Part shown: piece after piece, positions 18,007 through 26,418 of the stretch | Position numbering within the stretch: position 1 is the stretch's first letter | How the letters are laid out: each line of letters starts with the position of its first letter | Source: CAYUYV01 sp964522525 | Lineage (GTDB): Bacteria; Pseudomonadota; Alphaproteobacteria; JAJFIK01 | Reading direction: 5' to 3' | Assembly (NCBI GenBank): GCA_964522525.1 | Contig: CAZFWG010000018.1 | Coordinates: 1 to 64,000, forward strand | Length of the DNA stretch: 64,000 nucleotides | Notes under the pieces: model-generated | What the model was told of the DNA's origin: nothing | The model's input: the letters and a program-made list of their open reading frames with translations, nothing else | The model's database searches: none | Program-made: the position numbers and the translations under genes

Positions 18007-19113
18007 TCATCCGCAGCGGAAATCCGCTCGGGCTTTGCGAACGCTACGCTTAACCGGTTCAGTGGCGGAAGGATAGTTCTTATCGATCTGGGCAAGCGCT
18101 TTACACGCTTGACCGCCTTCCCCCAGGGCCTTGAACGTGAAGGCCAGCTTCAACAGGCTGTCGGCCGCTTTGGTGTTTTCGGGATAGTCGCGGGCGGAAA
18201 CGAGATAGGCCTCCGCCGCGCCCTTAAACAATTCCCGCACATAAAGCGCCTCGCCGATCCAGTAATAAGCCTCGCCCAGAAAATCGGACTCCGGATAGGC
18301 TTCCGCGAAACGCCGGAACGCAAGTTCCGCCGCCGCGAATTCTCCCTTGTAGAGAAGATCGAGGGAGGTCCGATAGTCGATGCGGACATCGCCCGTCAGA
18401 TCAGGCAGGACCGGGGCCACATCCTCTTCCGGCGTGGCGGGAGCCGCCGGGGTGGCGGCGCCATTCGGCTGGGCAGGGATCACGCCGAGCGTGCCGACTT
18501 CCGCCGATTGGGCATCCGGCGGAGAGGGCAGCGGCGGCCGGGCATCCGGGTTGGCCGGTGCCGTTTCGCCATCGGGACCGGATGTGACCGCCGGGCCTTG
18601 TGCCTGCCGGAAGCTGGGAGCGGCGCCATCGCCTGCCCGGCTCGTGGTACCCACGCGATTTACGTCTTGGGCCAGTTGATTGACGGTCGTGTTGAGGCGC
18701 TCATACCGGAACTGGAGGCGCTCAAGCTCACCGGTCATCCGGCCGAGCTGGGATTCGAGTTGATCGACGCGCACCAGAAGGCGCGCAATCGCGGGACCGC
18801 CGGTCCGGGCACCGGACGCGCCTTGAGTCGAAGGGCCGAGACCCGTGGGCACGGACCCATCATCCGGCGTGCCGGGCTGTCGAGCTCCGGCCTCGGGCGC
18901 GGTGTTGCCGACAACACTGCGCAGGGCGGCCAGTTCAAGCTCAAGCCGTTCAATGCGTTCAAGCAAGGCCCGCAACTCTCCGCTCGATTGGGCAAGGGCG
19001 GGCGTTGATGCCGGGATCAGGACAAGCGTCAGGGCGAGGACCAGAGCGGCGCAAGCCGGTCTCCGATCCCGAGACGATCCAACAGGCAGGATTTGCTTCA
19101 TCATATCTCTCAT
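18007..19113 (-). CDS. cpoB: Tol-Pal accessory protein CpoB (YbgF)
   Basis: 368 residues from ATG 19113, set by GGAGG 5 bases upstream. Periplasmic protein that links Tol-Pal to peptidoglycan synthesis during constriction. A signal peptide (ACAALVLALTLVLIPAS, ending PALAQ) is followed by a coiled coil (ELRALLERIERLELELAALR and again around residues 110-150, LVRVDQLESQL) for trimerisation, a long low-complexity linker rich in Pro/Gly/Ala, and C-terminal TPR repeats (DYRTSLDLLYKGEFAAAELA onward, with FLGEAYYWIGEALY). The linker is longer than in E. coli. Order pal-cpoB-tilS is conserved in this class. Confidence 0.93.
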   Translation of the reverse strand: MRDMMKQILPVGSSRDRRPACAALVLALTLVLIPASTPALAQSSGELRALLERIERLELELAALRSVVGNTAPEAGARQPGTPDDGSVPTGLGPSTQGASGARTGGPAIARLLVRVDQLESQLGRMTGELERLQFRYERLNTTVNQLAQDVNRVGTTSRAGDGAAPSFRQAQGPAVTSGPDGETAPANPDARPPLPSPPDAQSAEVGTLGVIPAQPNGAATPAAPATPEEDVAPVLPDLTGDVRIDYRTSLDLLYKGEFAAAELAFRRFAEAYPESDFLGEAYYWIGEALYVRELFKGAAEAYLVSARDYPENTKAADSLLKLAFTFKALGEGGQACKALAQIDKNYPSATEPVKRSVRKARADFRCG

Positions 19114-19304
19114 CCCCACCTCCATCATGGTCCTGCTCGGCCCCATTTGGCTGATCATCCTGTGCCTGGCTCACCGCCAAGCGCCCCTCATACATCGCAC
19201 GGAACGCCGGACGGGTATATTACCCGCCGGCGCCCCAAATCACCATTTCCGATCACTGACCCCTCACCCTTTTTCGACAAGGGGCTTCAGCGGTCAAGGT
19301 CAAA

Positions 19305-19835
19305 TCAGGACCCGTATCCGGTCTCGACGGTCGTGACGCCACGCCGGTTCAAACGCCAGGCCGGTTGATTCGACCCGGGGGCAACCGGGCGCTCCTTGCC
19401 GTAGGAAATCGTCTGTATCCGGTTCGGCGCGATGCCAAGGCCTACGAGATAGTCCTTGACGGCCGTCGCCCGGCGGGCACCCAGCGCCAGATTGTATTCC
19501 CGCGTGCCCCGCTCATCGCAATGGCCTTCGACGACAACGCTGACATTCGGATATTGCTGCATCCAGGACGCCTGACGCGCCAACACTTCGCGCGCCTGGG
19601 AATCGAGGTCATAGCGGTCATACCCGAAAAATACCCGGTCCTGAACATTGACGAGGAAGTGTTCCTCCGTACCAGGAGCAGGTCCAGCCGCCGTTTGGCC
19701 AGCCACGGCCGGTTGGGCCGTCGCGCCGCCGGTTGCCGCCGCGCTGTCCGCATTCTTGGATGCACAAGCAGCCGTGAGGGTCAGCGCCGCCAAGAGGCCT
19801 AACGTTTTCATGTTCACGGATTGAAGCAGGTTCAT
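19305..19835 (-). CDS. pal: Peptidoglycan-associated lipoprotein Pal
   Basis: 176 residues from ATG 19835. An outer-membrane lipoprotein that binds peptidoglycan and the TolB propeller. Signal segment LGLLAALTLTAAC, lipidated at Cys24 (lipobox TAAC, slightly atypical at -3), then an Ala/Gly linker and an OmpA-like domain: FFGYDRYDLDSQAREVL, VEGHCDERGTREYNLALGARRA with the peptidoglycan-contacting Asp and Arg, then ISYGKERPV and RLNRRGV. A long leader with a perfect hairpin (19867-19886) and a possible promoter precede it, so it may be transcribed separately from tolB. Confidence 0.97.
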   Translation of the reverse strand: MNLLQSVNMKTLGLLAALTLTAACASKNADSAAATGGATAQPAVAGQTAAGPAPGTEEHFLVNVQDRVFFGYDRYDLDSQAREVLARQASWMQQYPNVSVVVEGHCDERGTREYNLALGARRATAVKDYLVGLGIAPNRIQTISYGKERPVAPGSNQPAWRLNRRGVTTVETGYGS

Positions 19836-20281
19836 GGTCAACCCCATCTATCGCTTCCAACAAGTACCGTCCTGCTTTCAGGACGGCATCGATAAACTCA
19901 ACTCTTCTGTCGCGACGGTAGACACGCGGCGCGGCTTGTCAACCGGCTGGTTTCACCGCTCATCGCGCCCTGATACACACGCGCCACGCGCAGACTGCAT
20001 TTGGCTTTGGTGCCAGCTCCACTCTCGCCGGTTTCCGGCGGTCTTGCCCACAAAACATAAGGGCCGAACGTGGAGAAAATCCGCCCAAATCACACACATT
20101 CCGGTCAGCCGGACCCGCCGCCGCGACCTCGCCCTTCAATGATCGTTGCCAGGTTTTTGGAGATCTGACGGTTCACGACACGGCGACTCAGTCCTCAGCC
20201 CACAAAAGCTTAGCCTGCTTCGCGGGCGCAGCCGTAGTATAAAGTTATTACGGTTTATTTGGAGAAAAGGCCCGTTTCTTC
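19836..20281. other. Intergenic region between tolB and pal with possible promoter and leader hairpin
   Basis: 446 bp. On the minus strand a consensus -35 TTGACA (19942-19937), a 16-bp spacer and a weak -10 TACCGT (19920-19915) could drive pal. Downstream, a perfect 8-bp hairpin CCGTCCTG/CAGGACGG with a 4-base loop (19867-19886) would lie in the pal leader, 31 bases before the start codon. No clear terminator was found after tolB, and no gene was recognised in the remainder. Confidence 0.4.
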
Positions 20282-21688
20282 TTAAAAGCGGGACTGTGAA
20301 AGAAGGGGCGACCAGGCCGGATCGGAAGCATCGCCAAAGGTGGCGATCGGTCGTTCGTTGTGCCCCGTCAGATCCACCGACCAGAGGCGCACGGACCCGC
20401 CGGAACCGTCCGCGCTTGTCGGCGTCTGACGGAAAAACATCAGCACACGGCCGTTGGGCGACCAGGTGGGCGCCTCATCGAGGAAGCTCTCGGTCAGGAG
20501 CCGCTCACCACTGCCGTCCGTGCGCATCACACCGATGAAGAAGCGGCCTTTCAAGATCTTGGTGAAGGCGATCAGGTCGCCCCGGGGCGACCATACGGGG
20601 GTGGCGTATTTGCCGTCTCCGAAGCTGATTCGGCGCACATTCGCGCCGTTCGCATCCATCACATAGAGCTGTTGAGAATTGCCCCGGTCGGAATTGAAGG
20701 TGATCTGCGCCCCTTCAGGCGAGTAAGACGGCGAGGTATCGATCGCCGGATGCTGGGTCAGTCGGACGGTCTCGCGGGTGCGCAGATCCATGGAATAGAT
20801 GTCGGAATTGCCGTTGCGATCGAGGCTCATGATCACCCGCCGCCCATCGGGCGAGAAACGGGGGGCAAAGGTCATGCCCGGAAAATCACCCACGACTTCC
20901 TGCTGACCGCTTTCGATATCGAGCAGATAGACGCGGGGGCTGCGTCCGGCATAGGACGTGTAGACGATCTGTTGATGGGTCGGACTGAAACGGGGTGTCA
21001 GGACGATCGAGCTGCCATCGGTGAGATACATCGGGTTGGCGCCGTCCTGGTCCATGATGGCCAGACGCTTCATGCGGTCGATCTTGGGCCCCGTCTCGGA
21101 AATATAGACGATGCGGGTGTCGAAATAGCCCTTCTCGCCGGTCAGGGCTTCATAGATGTCGTCGGAAATCAGATGGCCGATGCGCCGCCACCCGTCGGGC
21201 GAGGCCTTGAACTGCAAGCCGACAATGTCCCGCTCGGCGAACACGTCCCAGAGCAGGAATTCGACCTTGAGCCGGCCATCCTCGATCTGCGAGACCTGTC
21301 CCGTCACCAGCACCTGGGCATTGATCAACCGCCAGTCGCCAAAACGCGGGCGCCGGTCGAAAGCATTGATCTGTTCGATGAAGGCCGCCGCGTCGATGGG
21401 CGCGAACAGACCGGAGCGTTCGAGATTGGAGCGAATCACCTGGGCGATGTCCTGACCGAATCCGCGCCCCTGACCCGACACCTCGACAAAATTCGTCACG
21501 GCAATGGGCATCGGCTTCACCGTGCCCTCGGTGATCTTGATTCGCAGCGGGCTGTAACCGCGATCCTGGGCGAGCGCCGTGCCCGTCAGGCCGAGCCACA
21601 AGAGCCCGACACAAAGCGCAAGACCCAGCCAAGGGGTCCGGATCCCCTCCCGCTCCAACACAAGCCTGTTTCCGACGCCTTGCGTCAC
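20282..21688 (-). CDS. tolB: Tol-Pal translocation protein TolB
   Basis: 468 residues from GTG 21688, chosen by the strong AAGGAGA ribosome site 6 bases upstream. Periplasmic partner of Pal and of the outer membrane during division. A signal peptide (LGLALCVGLLWLGLTGTALAQ) precedes an N-terminal D1 domain (IKITEGTVKPMPIAVTNF, LERSGLFAPID) and a six-bladed WD40-like beta-propeller with repeated blade motifs such as FSPTHQQIVYTSY, FSPDGRRVIMSL, YSPEGAQITFNSD and WSPRGDLIAFT. Length is slightly above E. coli TolB (430). Upstream 277 bp to tolA contain nothing I can define. Confidence 0.97.
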   Translation of the reverse strand: MTQGVGNRLVLEREGIRTPWLGLALCVGLLWLGLTGTALAQDRGYSPLRIKITEGTVKPMPIAVTNFVEVSGQGRGFGQDIAQVIRSNLERSGLFAPIDAAAFIEQINAFDRRPRFGDWRLINAQVLVTGQVSQIEDGRLKVEFLLWDVFAERDIVGLQFKASPDGWRRIGHLISDDIYEALTGEKGYFDTRIVYISETGPKIDRMKRLAIMDQDGANPMYLTDGSSIVLTPRFSPTHQQIVYTSYAGRSPRVYLLDIESGQQEVVGDFPGMTFAPRFSPDGRRVIMSLDRNGNSDIYSMDLRTRETVRLTQHPAIDTSPSYSPEGAQITFNSDRGNSQQLYVMDANGANVRRISFGDGKYATPVWSPRGDLIAFTKILKGRFFIGVMRTDGSGERLLTESFLDEAPTWSPNGRVLMFFRQTPTSADGSGGSVRLWSVDLTGHNERPIATFGDASDPAWSPLLSQSRF

Positions 21689-21965
21689 AGCTGTCTCCTT
21701 TTCGCCTTCACCCCATGCCGCCGGCCCGACAACCGCCCGCGATCATACCGCTGTTCCCCTGAAAGGGCACCTTGCGGATGGCCTGGGCGTTTTTGCGGCC
21801 CTTGAAAGGCGTTTCGACGGACACGCCTCACGGTACCGCCCATACCCTGTGTCTCTCATCCCTCGAGTTTCTTAAAGTTGGGACATTTGCAAGCCCCATG
21901 GCGATCCGCCGGCTTGGTTCAGCGACACGAACGCCCGGGCCAACCCGACGCCGATTCCCCATGCG

Positions 21966-22940
21966 CTACTGGCTCAGGAATTGTGGATCGAACTCCAGGA
22001 CGAGGGTCTGCCAGCGCGCATAATGCTCCGGCGGCAGATCAAAGGGCGCGCATTCCCCGACTGCCCGCATCGCCGCGTCGATGGCCGCCCGCGTGTAGCT
22101 GTCCGCCTGGGCCCACCAGTCCCGGTCGACGATCGGCAGGCCATCAAGGCTGCCGTCAATGAGGAAATTGACGCGCAAGACGACGACGAGATCCTCCGCA
22201 TGGGGCGCACCGGCCGGCGGCGACCAGCAGGTCTTCATCTCGGCGCGCACGCGATCGACAAGACTCAAGGTCAAGGCATCCGTCTGCGGACCAGTGGCCG
22301 CGCGGGACTTGTCTCCCCGGGGCGTGACGGCCGCGAACTCGTCATGGTCGAAGGTGCGCTCACGCTCCTCCCGGGGGGTCTTGTCCTTAAGGGCGGTCTC
22401 AAACTCGTCGAAGATGCTCTTTTCCTTGGGCTTTTCCTTGACCGCCGGTTTCTGGGCGGGCTTGGGCTCAGGGAGCGTCTGGGGCGGTTTGGGCGCCGGC
22501 GGCTCGGGCTCGGGCGTCGGCTCGGGCACCGGCTCCACTTTGGGTTTTTCAGGCTCGGGCAGCGGCGCAGGCTCAGGCACGGGCGCCGGTTCCTCGGGGG
22601 CCGGTTCCTCGGGGGCCGGTTCGGGCTCCTCGGGCACGGGCACGGGTTTGACTTCCGGCGCTGGCGTGGGCTCGACCGCGGCCGTTCTCACAGGCGGTGC
22701 CGGCGGGGGGGTCGGCGGCGGCGCGGGCTTGGGCGGCGGCGGTTTTGGCTCCGGCTCGGGCTCTTCCTCGGGCGCCTTGACGATGGGGGTGATGTTGGTC
22801 TGTTCGGCGACGGTCAGAATGTCGATCGGGATTTCCGTGGACAGATCGGCGGGCGCCGTCACCATGTGAGGCAACGCCACAAAGCCCAATGCCAGCACGC
22901 CGGCATGCAGCAGAGCGGAAATGATCACCGCGATGCGCAT
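21966..22940 (-). CDS. tolA: Tol-Pal protein TolA, proline-rich form
   Basis: 324 residues. TolA is anchored in the inner membrane and spans the periplasm, carrying TolQR motor force to TolB/Pal. A single N-terminal membrane helix (IAVIISALLHAGVLALGFVAL) is followed by about 120 residues dominated by Pro, Glu and Lys (many PEP/PAP repeats, ~55-175), an extended linker replacing the long helix of E. coli TolA, a charged region, and a C-terminal globular domain (ALTLSLVDRVRAEMKTCWSPP, then LPPEHYARWQTLVLEFDP). GGGAG lies 4 bases before ATG 22940; 12 bp after tolR. Confidence 0.93.
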   Translation of the reverse strand: MRIAVIISALLHAGVLALGFVALPHMVTAPADLSTEIPIDILTVAEQTNITPIVKAPEEEPEPEPKPPPPKPAPPPTPPPAPPVRTAAVEPTPAPEVKPVPVPEEPEPAPEEPAPEEPAPVPEPAPLPEPEKPKVEPVPEPTPEPEPPAPKPPQTLPEPKPAQKPAVKEKPKEKSIFDEFETALKDKTPREERERTFDHDEFAAVTPRGDKSRAATGPQTDALTLSLVDRVRAEMKTCWSPPAGAPHAEDLVVVLRVNFLIDGSLDGLPIVDRDWWAQADSYTRAAIDAAMRAVGECAPFDLPPEHYARWQTLVLEFDPQFLSQ

Positions 22941-22952
22941 GAAACTCCCGTC

Positions 22953-23402
22953 CTAACTTGCCAGTGTGTCGCTGATCAGCGCGACGCGCTTGAAACCGGC
23001 GCCGTTGAGCTTCGCCAGGACGGTCAGGACGCGACCATAGTCGATCGCCTTATCCGCCCGCAGAACAATGCGGACGTCCCGATTGTTGCGCGTGATCTCG
23101 TTGAGCTTGGGCACCAGGGTCTCAAGCTCTATTTCCGTATCCTGGATATAGATCCGGGCATCGGCCGCGATGCTCACCGCGAGGGGCTCATCGGAGTTCT
23201 GCAAAGGCCTCGCCTCGGTATCGGGCAGATCGATCGGTACACCGACGGTCAGCAGGGGTGCCGCCACCATGAAGATGACGAGGAGCACCAGCATGACGTC
23301 CACGAAGGGCGTCACGTTGATCTCGCTCATGGGCGTGAACCGCCGGCCGCCGCCACGGCGGCTGCGGACGCCGCCCGTGCCGTTTCTGATGCCGCCGGCC
23401 AT
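22953..23402 (-). CDS. tolR: Biopolymer transport protein TolR (ExbD family)
   Basis: 149 residues. Component of the TolQR proton channel. A basic cytoplasmic N terminus (GGIRNGTGGVRSRRGGGRR) leads into one membrane helix with the proton-binding Asp of the family (INVTPFVDVMLVLLVIFMV), then a periplasmic domain (VGVPIDLPDTEA, LRADKAIDYGRVLTVL) and GFKRVALISD at the end. The start codon directly abuts the tolQ stop with no spacer, so translation is coupled. Confidence 0.97.
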   Translation of the reverse strand: MAGGIRNGTGGVRSRRGGGRRFTPMSEINVTPFVDVMLVLLVIFMVAAPLLTVGVPIDLPDTEARPLQNSDEPLAVSIAADARIYIQDTEIELETLVPKLNEITRNNRDVRIVLRADKAIDYGRVLTVLAKLNGAGFKRVALISDTLAS

Positions 23403-24107
23403 CTACTGGCCCCGCTCTTCGGCGTCGCCCCGCCGCTCGTCGACCTGGCGGGAGAGGATGGCCGCGAATTCGTCCGCAAACCCCTCAAGCCGGTTGGAGT
23501 AGCGCCCGATCTGACCGGAAAAGCGGTTATAGGCGACGACGGCCGGAATGGCCGACAAAAGGCCCAGGGCCGTCGCGAACAGGGCCTCGGCGATCCCCGG
23601 TGCCACGACGGCGAGATTGGTGTCCTTGGTCACGGCAATGGCCTGGAAGGCATTCATGATGCCCCAGACGGTGCCGAACAAGCCGATGAACGGCGCGGTT
23701 GATCCGACCGTGGCCAGAAAGCCGAGCTGGCTTTCGACCCGGCCCATCTCCCGGTTGATGGTAACGTTCATAACCCGGTCGACCCGCTCCTTCAGGCCGG
23801 CCAAGAGCTGTCCCTTGTCGGTCGAGCGCCGCCATTCCCGCATGGCCGCGATGAACACCACTTCAATGGGGCTCGAGGGCTTGTGCCCGATTTGATGGAA
23901 GAGATCCTCAAGCGGTGTGCCGGACCAGAACACGTCTTCGAATCGATCAGCACTCTTGCGAAGACGGCCGATGCGCCATGTCTTGTCCAGAATGATCGCC
24001 CAGCTCCAGATCGACGCTATGACCAGACCGATCATCACGGCCTTGACCACGATGTCGGCCCGCAAAAAGAGCGCCCAAAGCGAAAAATCAGTGGCGGGAT
24101 CCACCAT
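23403..24107 (-). CDS. tolQ: Tol-Pal system proton channel protein TolQ (MotA/ExbB family)
   Basis: 234 residues. Forms the proton channel with TolR that energises Tol-Pal during outer-membrane constriction. Three membrane helices are seen: ~19-39 (IVVKAVMIGLVIASIWSWAII), and the conserved pair around LGFLATVGSTAPFIGLFGTVWGIMNAF and IAEALFATALGLLSAIPAVVAYNRF, which carry the TolQ/ExbB channel residues. The cytoplasmic loop between helices 1 and 2 has normal length. First gene of tolQRA; ybgC lies 333 bp upstream. Confidence 0.97.
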   Translation of the reverse strand: MVDPATDFSLWALFLRADIVVKAVMIGLVIASIWSWAIILDKTWRIGRLRKSADRFEDVFWSGTPLEDLFHQIGHKPSSPIEVVFIAAMREWRRSTDKGQLLAGLKERVDRVMNVTINREMGRVESQLGFLATVGSTAPFIGLFGTVWGIMNAFQAIAVTKDTNLAVVAPGIAEALFATALGLLSAIPAVVAYNRFSGQIGRYSNRLEGFADEFAAILSRQVDERRGDAEERGQ

Positions 24108-24440
24108 GCCGCATCCTCTCTCACTCGTTCCAGGTTACGGCCACACGGAAACACCCTCCTCCTTGACGGAACGTATCGTTCCTGGAGAACGGGCTTCCGC
24201 TTGCGCGGCCCGGGCGGGCTTGGACGAGGGACACGAAGGTCTCACACCTTTGCCCCACGACCACCATCCGCCCAGACCGAAGACCCTATCTTGAGACATA
24301 GACAGAGCTTTATGGACCCCCAGGGGCAAAGGGATGGCAGAAGCGTGGGCAAAGGTTCCAGCCCGTGATCATTCCCAGCATTGCGAGAATTTGGGAAGTT
24401 TGTGACAAAACTGCGGCTTAGCCTGGGATAGGGCGCCGCC
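24108..24440. other. Intergenic region ybgC-tolQ with an inverted repeat
   Basis: 333 bp without a gene. An inverted repeat GGAACG-TAT-CGTTCC (24168-24182) lies about 60 bp before the tolQ start, and part of it recurs: TCGTTCCTGG (24176-24185) and TCGTTCCAGG (near 24125-24134). It could be an operator of tolQRA. No convincing -35/-10 pair or terminator was found. In most relatives ybgC and tolQ are much closer, so tolQ here probably has its own promoter. Confidence 0.35.
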
Positions 24441-24902
24441 TCAGTCCTCCTCGGTAACCAAATGGGGCGTCAGCGCGGCGACGATCTCGCGCGGCATGCG
24501 CCGGGGTTGGCCCTGGTCGTTGATGCAAGCGGCAAAGACCTGGGCGCGCAAGACCTCCTCGTCTTCACGCACGATCACCTGGCGCGCCTCGATTCGCGCG
24601 CCCGAGGCACGCGTGTATTGCGTGTGTACGTACAAGATGTCATCGATACGGGCAGGTCGGACGAATTCGAGATTGATCCTCTGGATGGTGAAAGCCAAAG
24701 GCTCCTCACGGGCCCACAGATCCGCATGGTGAACACCGGCAAGGCGGAGACAGTCGCTGCGCCCGCGCTCCAGATAGCGCAAATAGTTCGCATGGTAGAC
24801 GACACCGGAAAAATCCGTGTCCTCATAATAGATCCGCACGGGCAGGATGTGACGCCCGTTCTGGAAAACGCCGCCCAAGGGCAGACTGATCTCATCCGGC
24901 AT
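24441..24902 (-). CDS. ybgC: Tol-Pal-associated acyl-CoA thioesterase YbgC
   Basis: 153 residues from ATG 24902 (MPDEISLPLG), with GGGAG 5-6 bases upstream; the longer frame would run deep into ruvB. Hot-dog-fold thioesterase linked to Tol-Pal and phospholipid metabolism. The catalytic segment YYEDTDFSGVVYHANYLRYL matches the 4-hydroxybenzoyl-CoA thioesterase/YbgC family, followed by RGRSDCLRLAG. Its start overlaps the ruvB 3' end by 11 bp, so it is coupled to ruvB. Confidence 0.95.
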   Translation of the reverse strand: MPDEISLPLGGVFQNGRHILPVRIYYEDTDFSGVVYHANYLRYLERGRSDCLRLAGVHHADLWAREEPLAFTIQRINLEFVRPARIDDILYVHTQYTRASGARIEARQVIVREDEEVLRAQVFAACINDQGQPRRMPREIVAALTPHLVTEED

Positions 24903-26010
24903 CCCGCTCTCCCGCGGTGGCGTTCCCATCGGCATCATCGCCGTCCCCGGCGGCGAACATGTCCGGGACGGTCGGCAGATGGGAGGGCGGCGCCACGCCC
25001 AGATGGGCAAACGCCACGGGCATCAGGACCCGGCCGCGCGGCGTGCGCTTCACGAAACCCTGTTGAATGAGATAGGGCTCCACAATGTCTTCGATGGCGT
25101 CGCGCGGTTCGGCCAGGGCAGCGGCCAGCGTGTCGATGCCCACCGGTCCGCCGCCGAAATGGGCGGCGATGGTGCGCAAATAGCGATGATCCTGGCTGTC
25201 GAGACCCCGCCGGTCCACTTCAAGGCGCTGGAGCGCCTGATCGGCCACCCCCTCATCGATGATCGGCGCCCCGGCATGGTCGGCAAAATCCCGGACCCGG
25301 CGCAACAGGCGTCCGGCCACCCGTGGGGTGCCGCGCGCGCGCCTGGCGATTTCAGAAGCGCCGTCACCATCGATCGCCATGTTCAAGACGGAGGCCCCGC
25401 GGGTCACGATTTTGGTCAGGTCCGGCACGGAATAAAAATCGAGGCGAATCGGGATGCCGAAACGGTCCCGCAAGGGCGTGGTCAACAGCCCCATCCGCGT
25501 CGTCGCCGCCACAAGGGTGAAGGGCGCCAGGTCGATCTTGACCGAGCGGGCCGCCGGCCCCTCCCCGATGATCAGATCCAGTTGGAAATCCTCCATGGCC
25601 GGATAAAGGATCTCCTCCACGGCCGGGTTCAGCCGATGGATCTCATCGATGAAGAGAACGTCGCGGGGCTCCAGATTCGTCAAAAGCGCTGCCAGGTCGC
25701 CGGCCTTGGCGATCACCGGACCCGAGGTGGCCTTGAAATTCACCCCCAGTTCCCGGGCGACGATCTGGGCGAGCGTCGTCTTGCCGAGACCGGGCGGGCC
25801 GGACAGCAGCACGTGGTCAAGGGCCTCCCCCCGCCCCTTGGCCGCATCGATAAAGACACGCAGATTGTCGCGGGCAATCGGTTGGCCGATGAACTCTTCA
25901 AGGGCAAGCGGCCGCAGGCTGCCCTCGCCGGCATCCTCTTCAAGCCGATGCCCCACGGACAACCGGGTCTCGCCCGATAACCCCATGGAGGCCGGACCAT
26001 TTTCGTTCAT
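24892..26010 (-). CDS. ruvB: Holliday junction branch-migration helicase RuvB
   Basis: 372 residues. Hexameric AAA+ motor that drives branch migration with RuvA. Walker A GPPGLGKTT (71-79), Walker B FIDEIHRL, sensor 1 VAATTRMG, arginine-finger region PLRDRFGI, and a winged-helix C terminus (QQGFVKRTPRGRVL) are intact. The last ~30 residues are acidic and variable. ruvB is not next to ruvA here: the RND-M23-AbgT block (26.4-33.6 kb) lies between them. A 7-bp hairpin GAAGCCC/GGGCTTC (26034-26053) sits in its leader. Confidence 0.97.
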   Translation of the reverse strand: MNENGPASMGLSGETRLSVGHRLEEDAGEGSLRPLALEEFIGQPIARDNLRVFIDAAKGRGEALDHVLLSGPPGLGKTTLAQIVARELGVNFKATSGPVIAKAGDLAALLTNLEPRDVLFIDEIHRLNPAVEEILYPAMEDFQLDLIIGEGPAARSVKIDLAPFTLVAATTRMGLLTTPLRDRFGIPIRLDFYSVPDLTKIVTRGASVLNMAIDGDGASEIARRARGTPRVAGRLLRRVRDFADHAGAPIIDEGVADQALQRLEVDRRGLDSQDHRYLRTIAAHFGGGPVGIDTLAAALAEPRDAIEDIVEPYLIQQGFVKRTPRGRVLMPVAFAHLGVAPPSHLPTVPDMFAAGDGDDADGNATAGERDAG

Positions 26011-26418
26011 GATCAGCCTCTGACCACGTTGCAGAAGCCCATAAAGGGGCTTCGTCTGTTCGTTATGTCGTCAAGACCCGAGTCGCTACCATGATCCGGT
26101 GAGCGCCGCCAAGTCACGCTCCCCACCCTTTCCGTCCAGATCGAAAGTCCTAGTTGCGCAAGACGCGGCGGGGCAAAGTCAAGAAACATTCATGCAGCGT
26201 CGCTTGCATAAGTCAGCCGGCATGCTTAGTTGGGCTTCGGGCATGGCGCGTGTTCCAGCGGATTGGTGGAGACCGGCACGCGCTGTTTGAAACTTCCTCT
26301 CCACCGTCCCGGACACGAGACACATCACGACGCGACATAGAGGTCTACGTGGCCTTGAGGGAAGACCGGCGCCTTGGGGCCGGGTTTTTCGGCCGCGCCA
26401 TGGACAAAGGGGCTGATC
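26011..26418. other. Divergent intergenic region ruvB / RND operon with a candidate operator
   Basis: 408 bp. On the ruvB side a perfect 7-bp stem-loop (26034-26040 with 26047-26053) lies 23 bases before the ruvB start. Centrally, ATGCA-N8-TGCAT (26192-26209) is an inverted repeat of the size bound by TetR-type repressors that often control RND pumps; no such regulator is encoded nearby. No clear promoter was identified for either direction, and no LexA-type direct repeat (GTTC-N7-GTTC) was found for ruvB. No gene was recognised. Confidence 0.35.

Noticed and set aside
26011..26100. LexA/SOS box for ruvB
   Set aside because: No GTTC-N7-GTTC direct repeat or its complement was found near the ruvB start.
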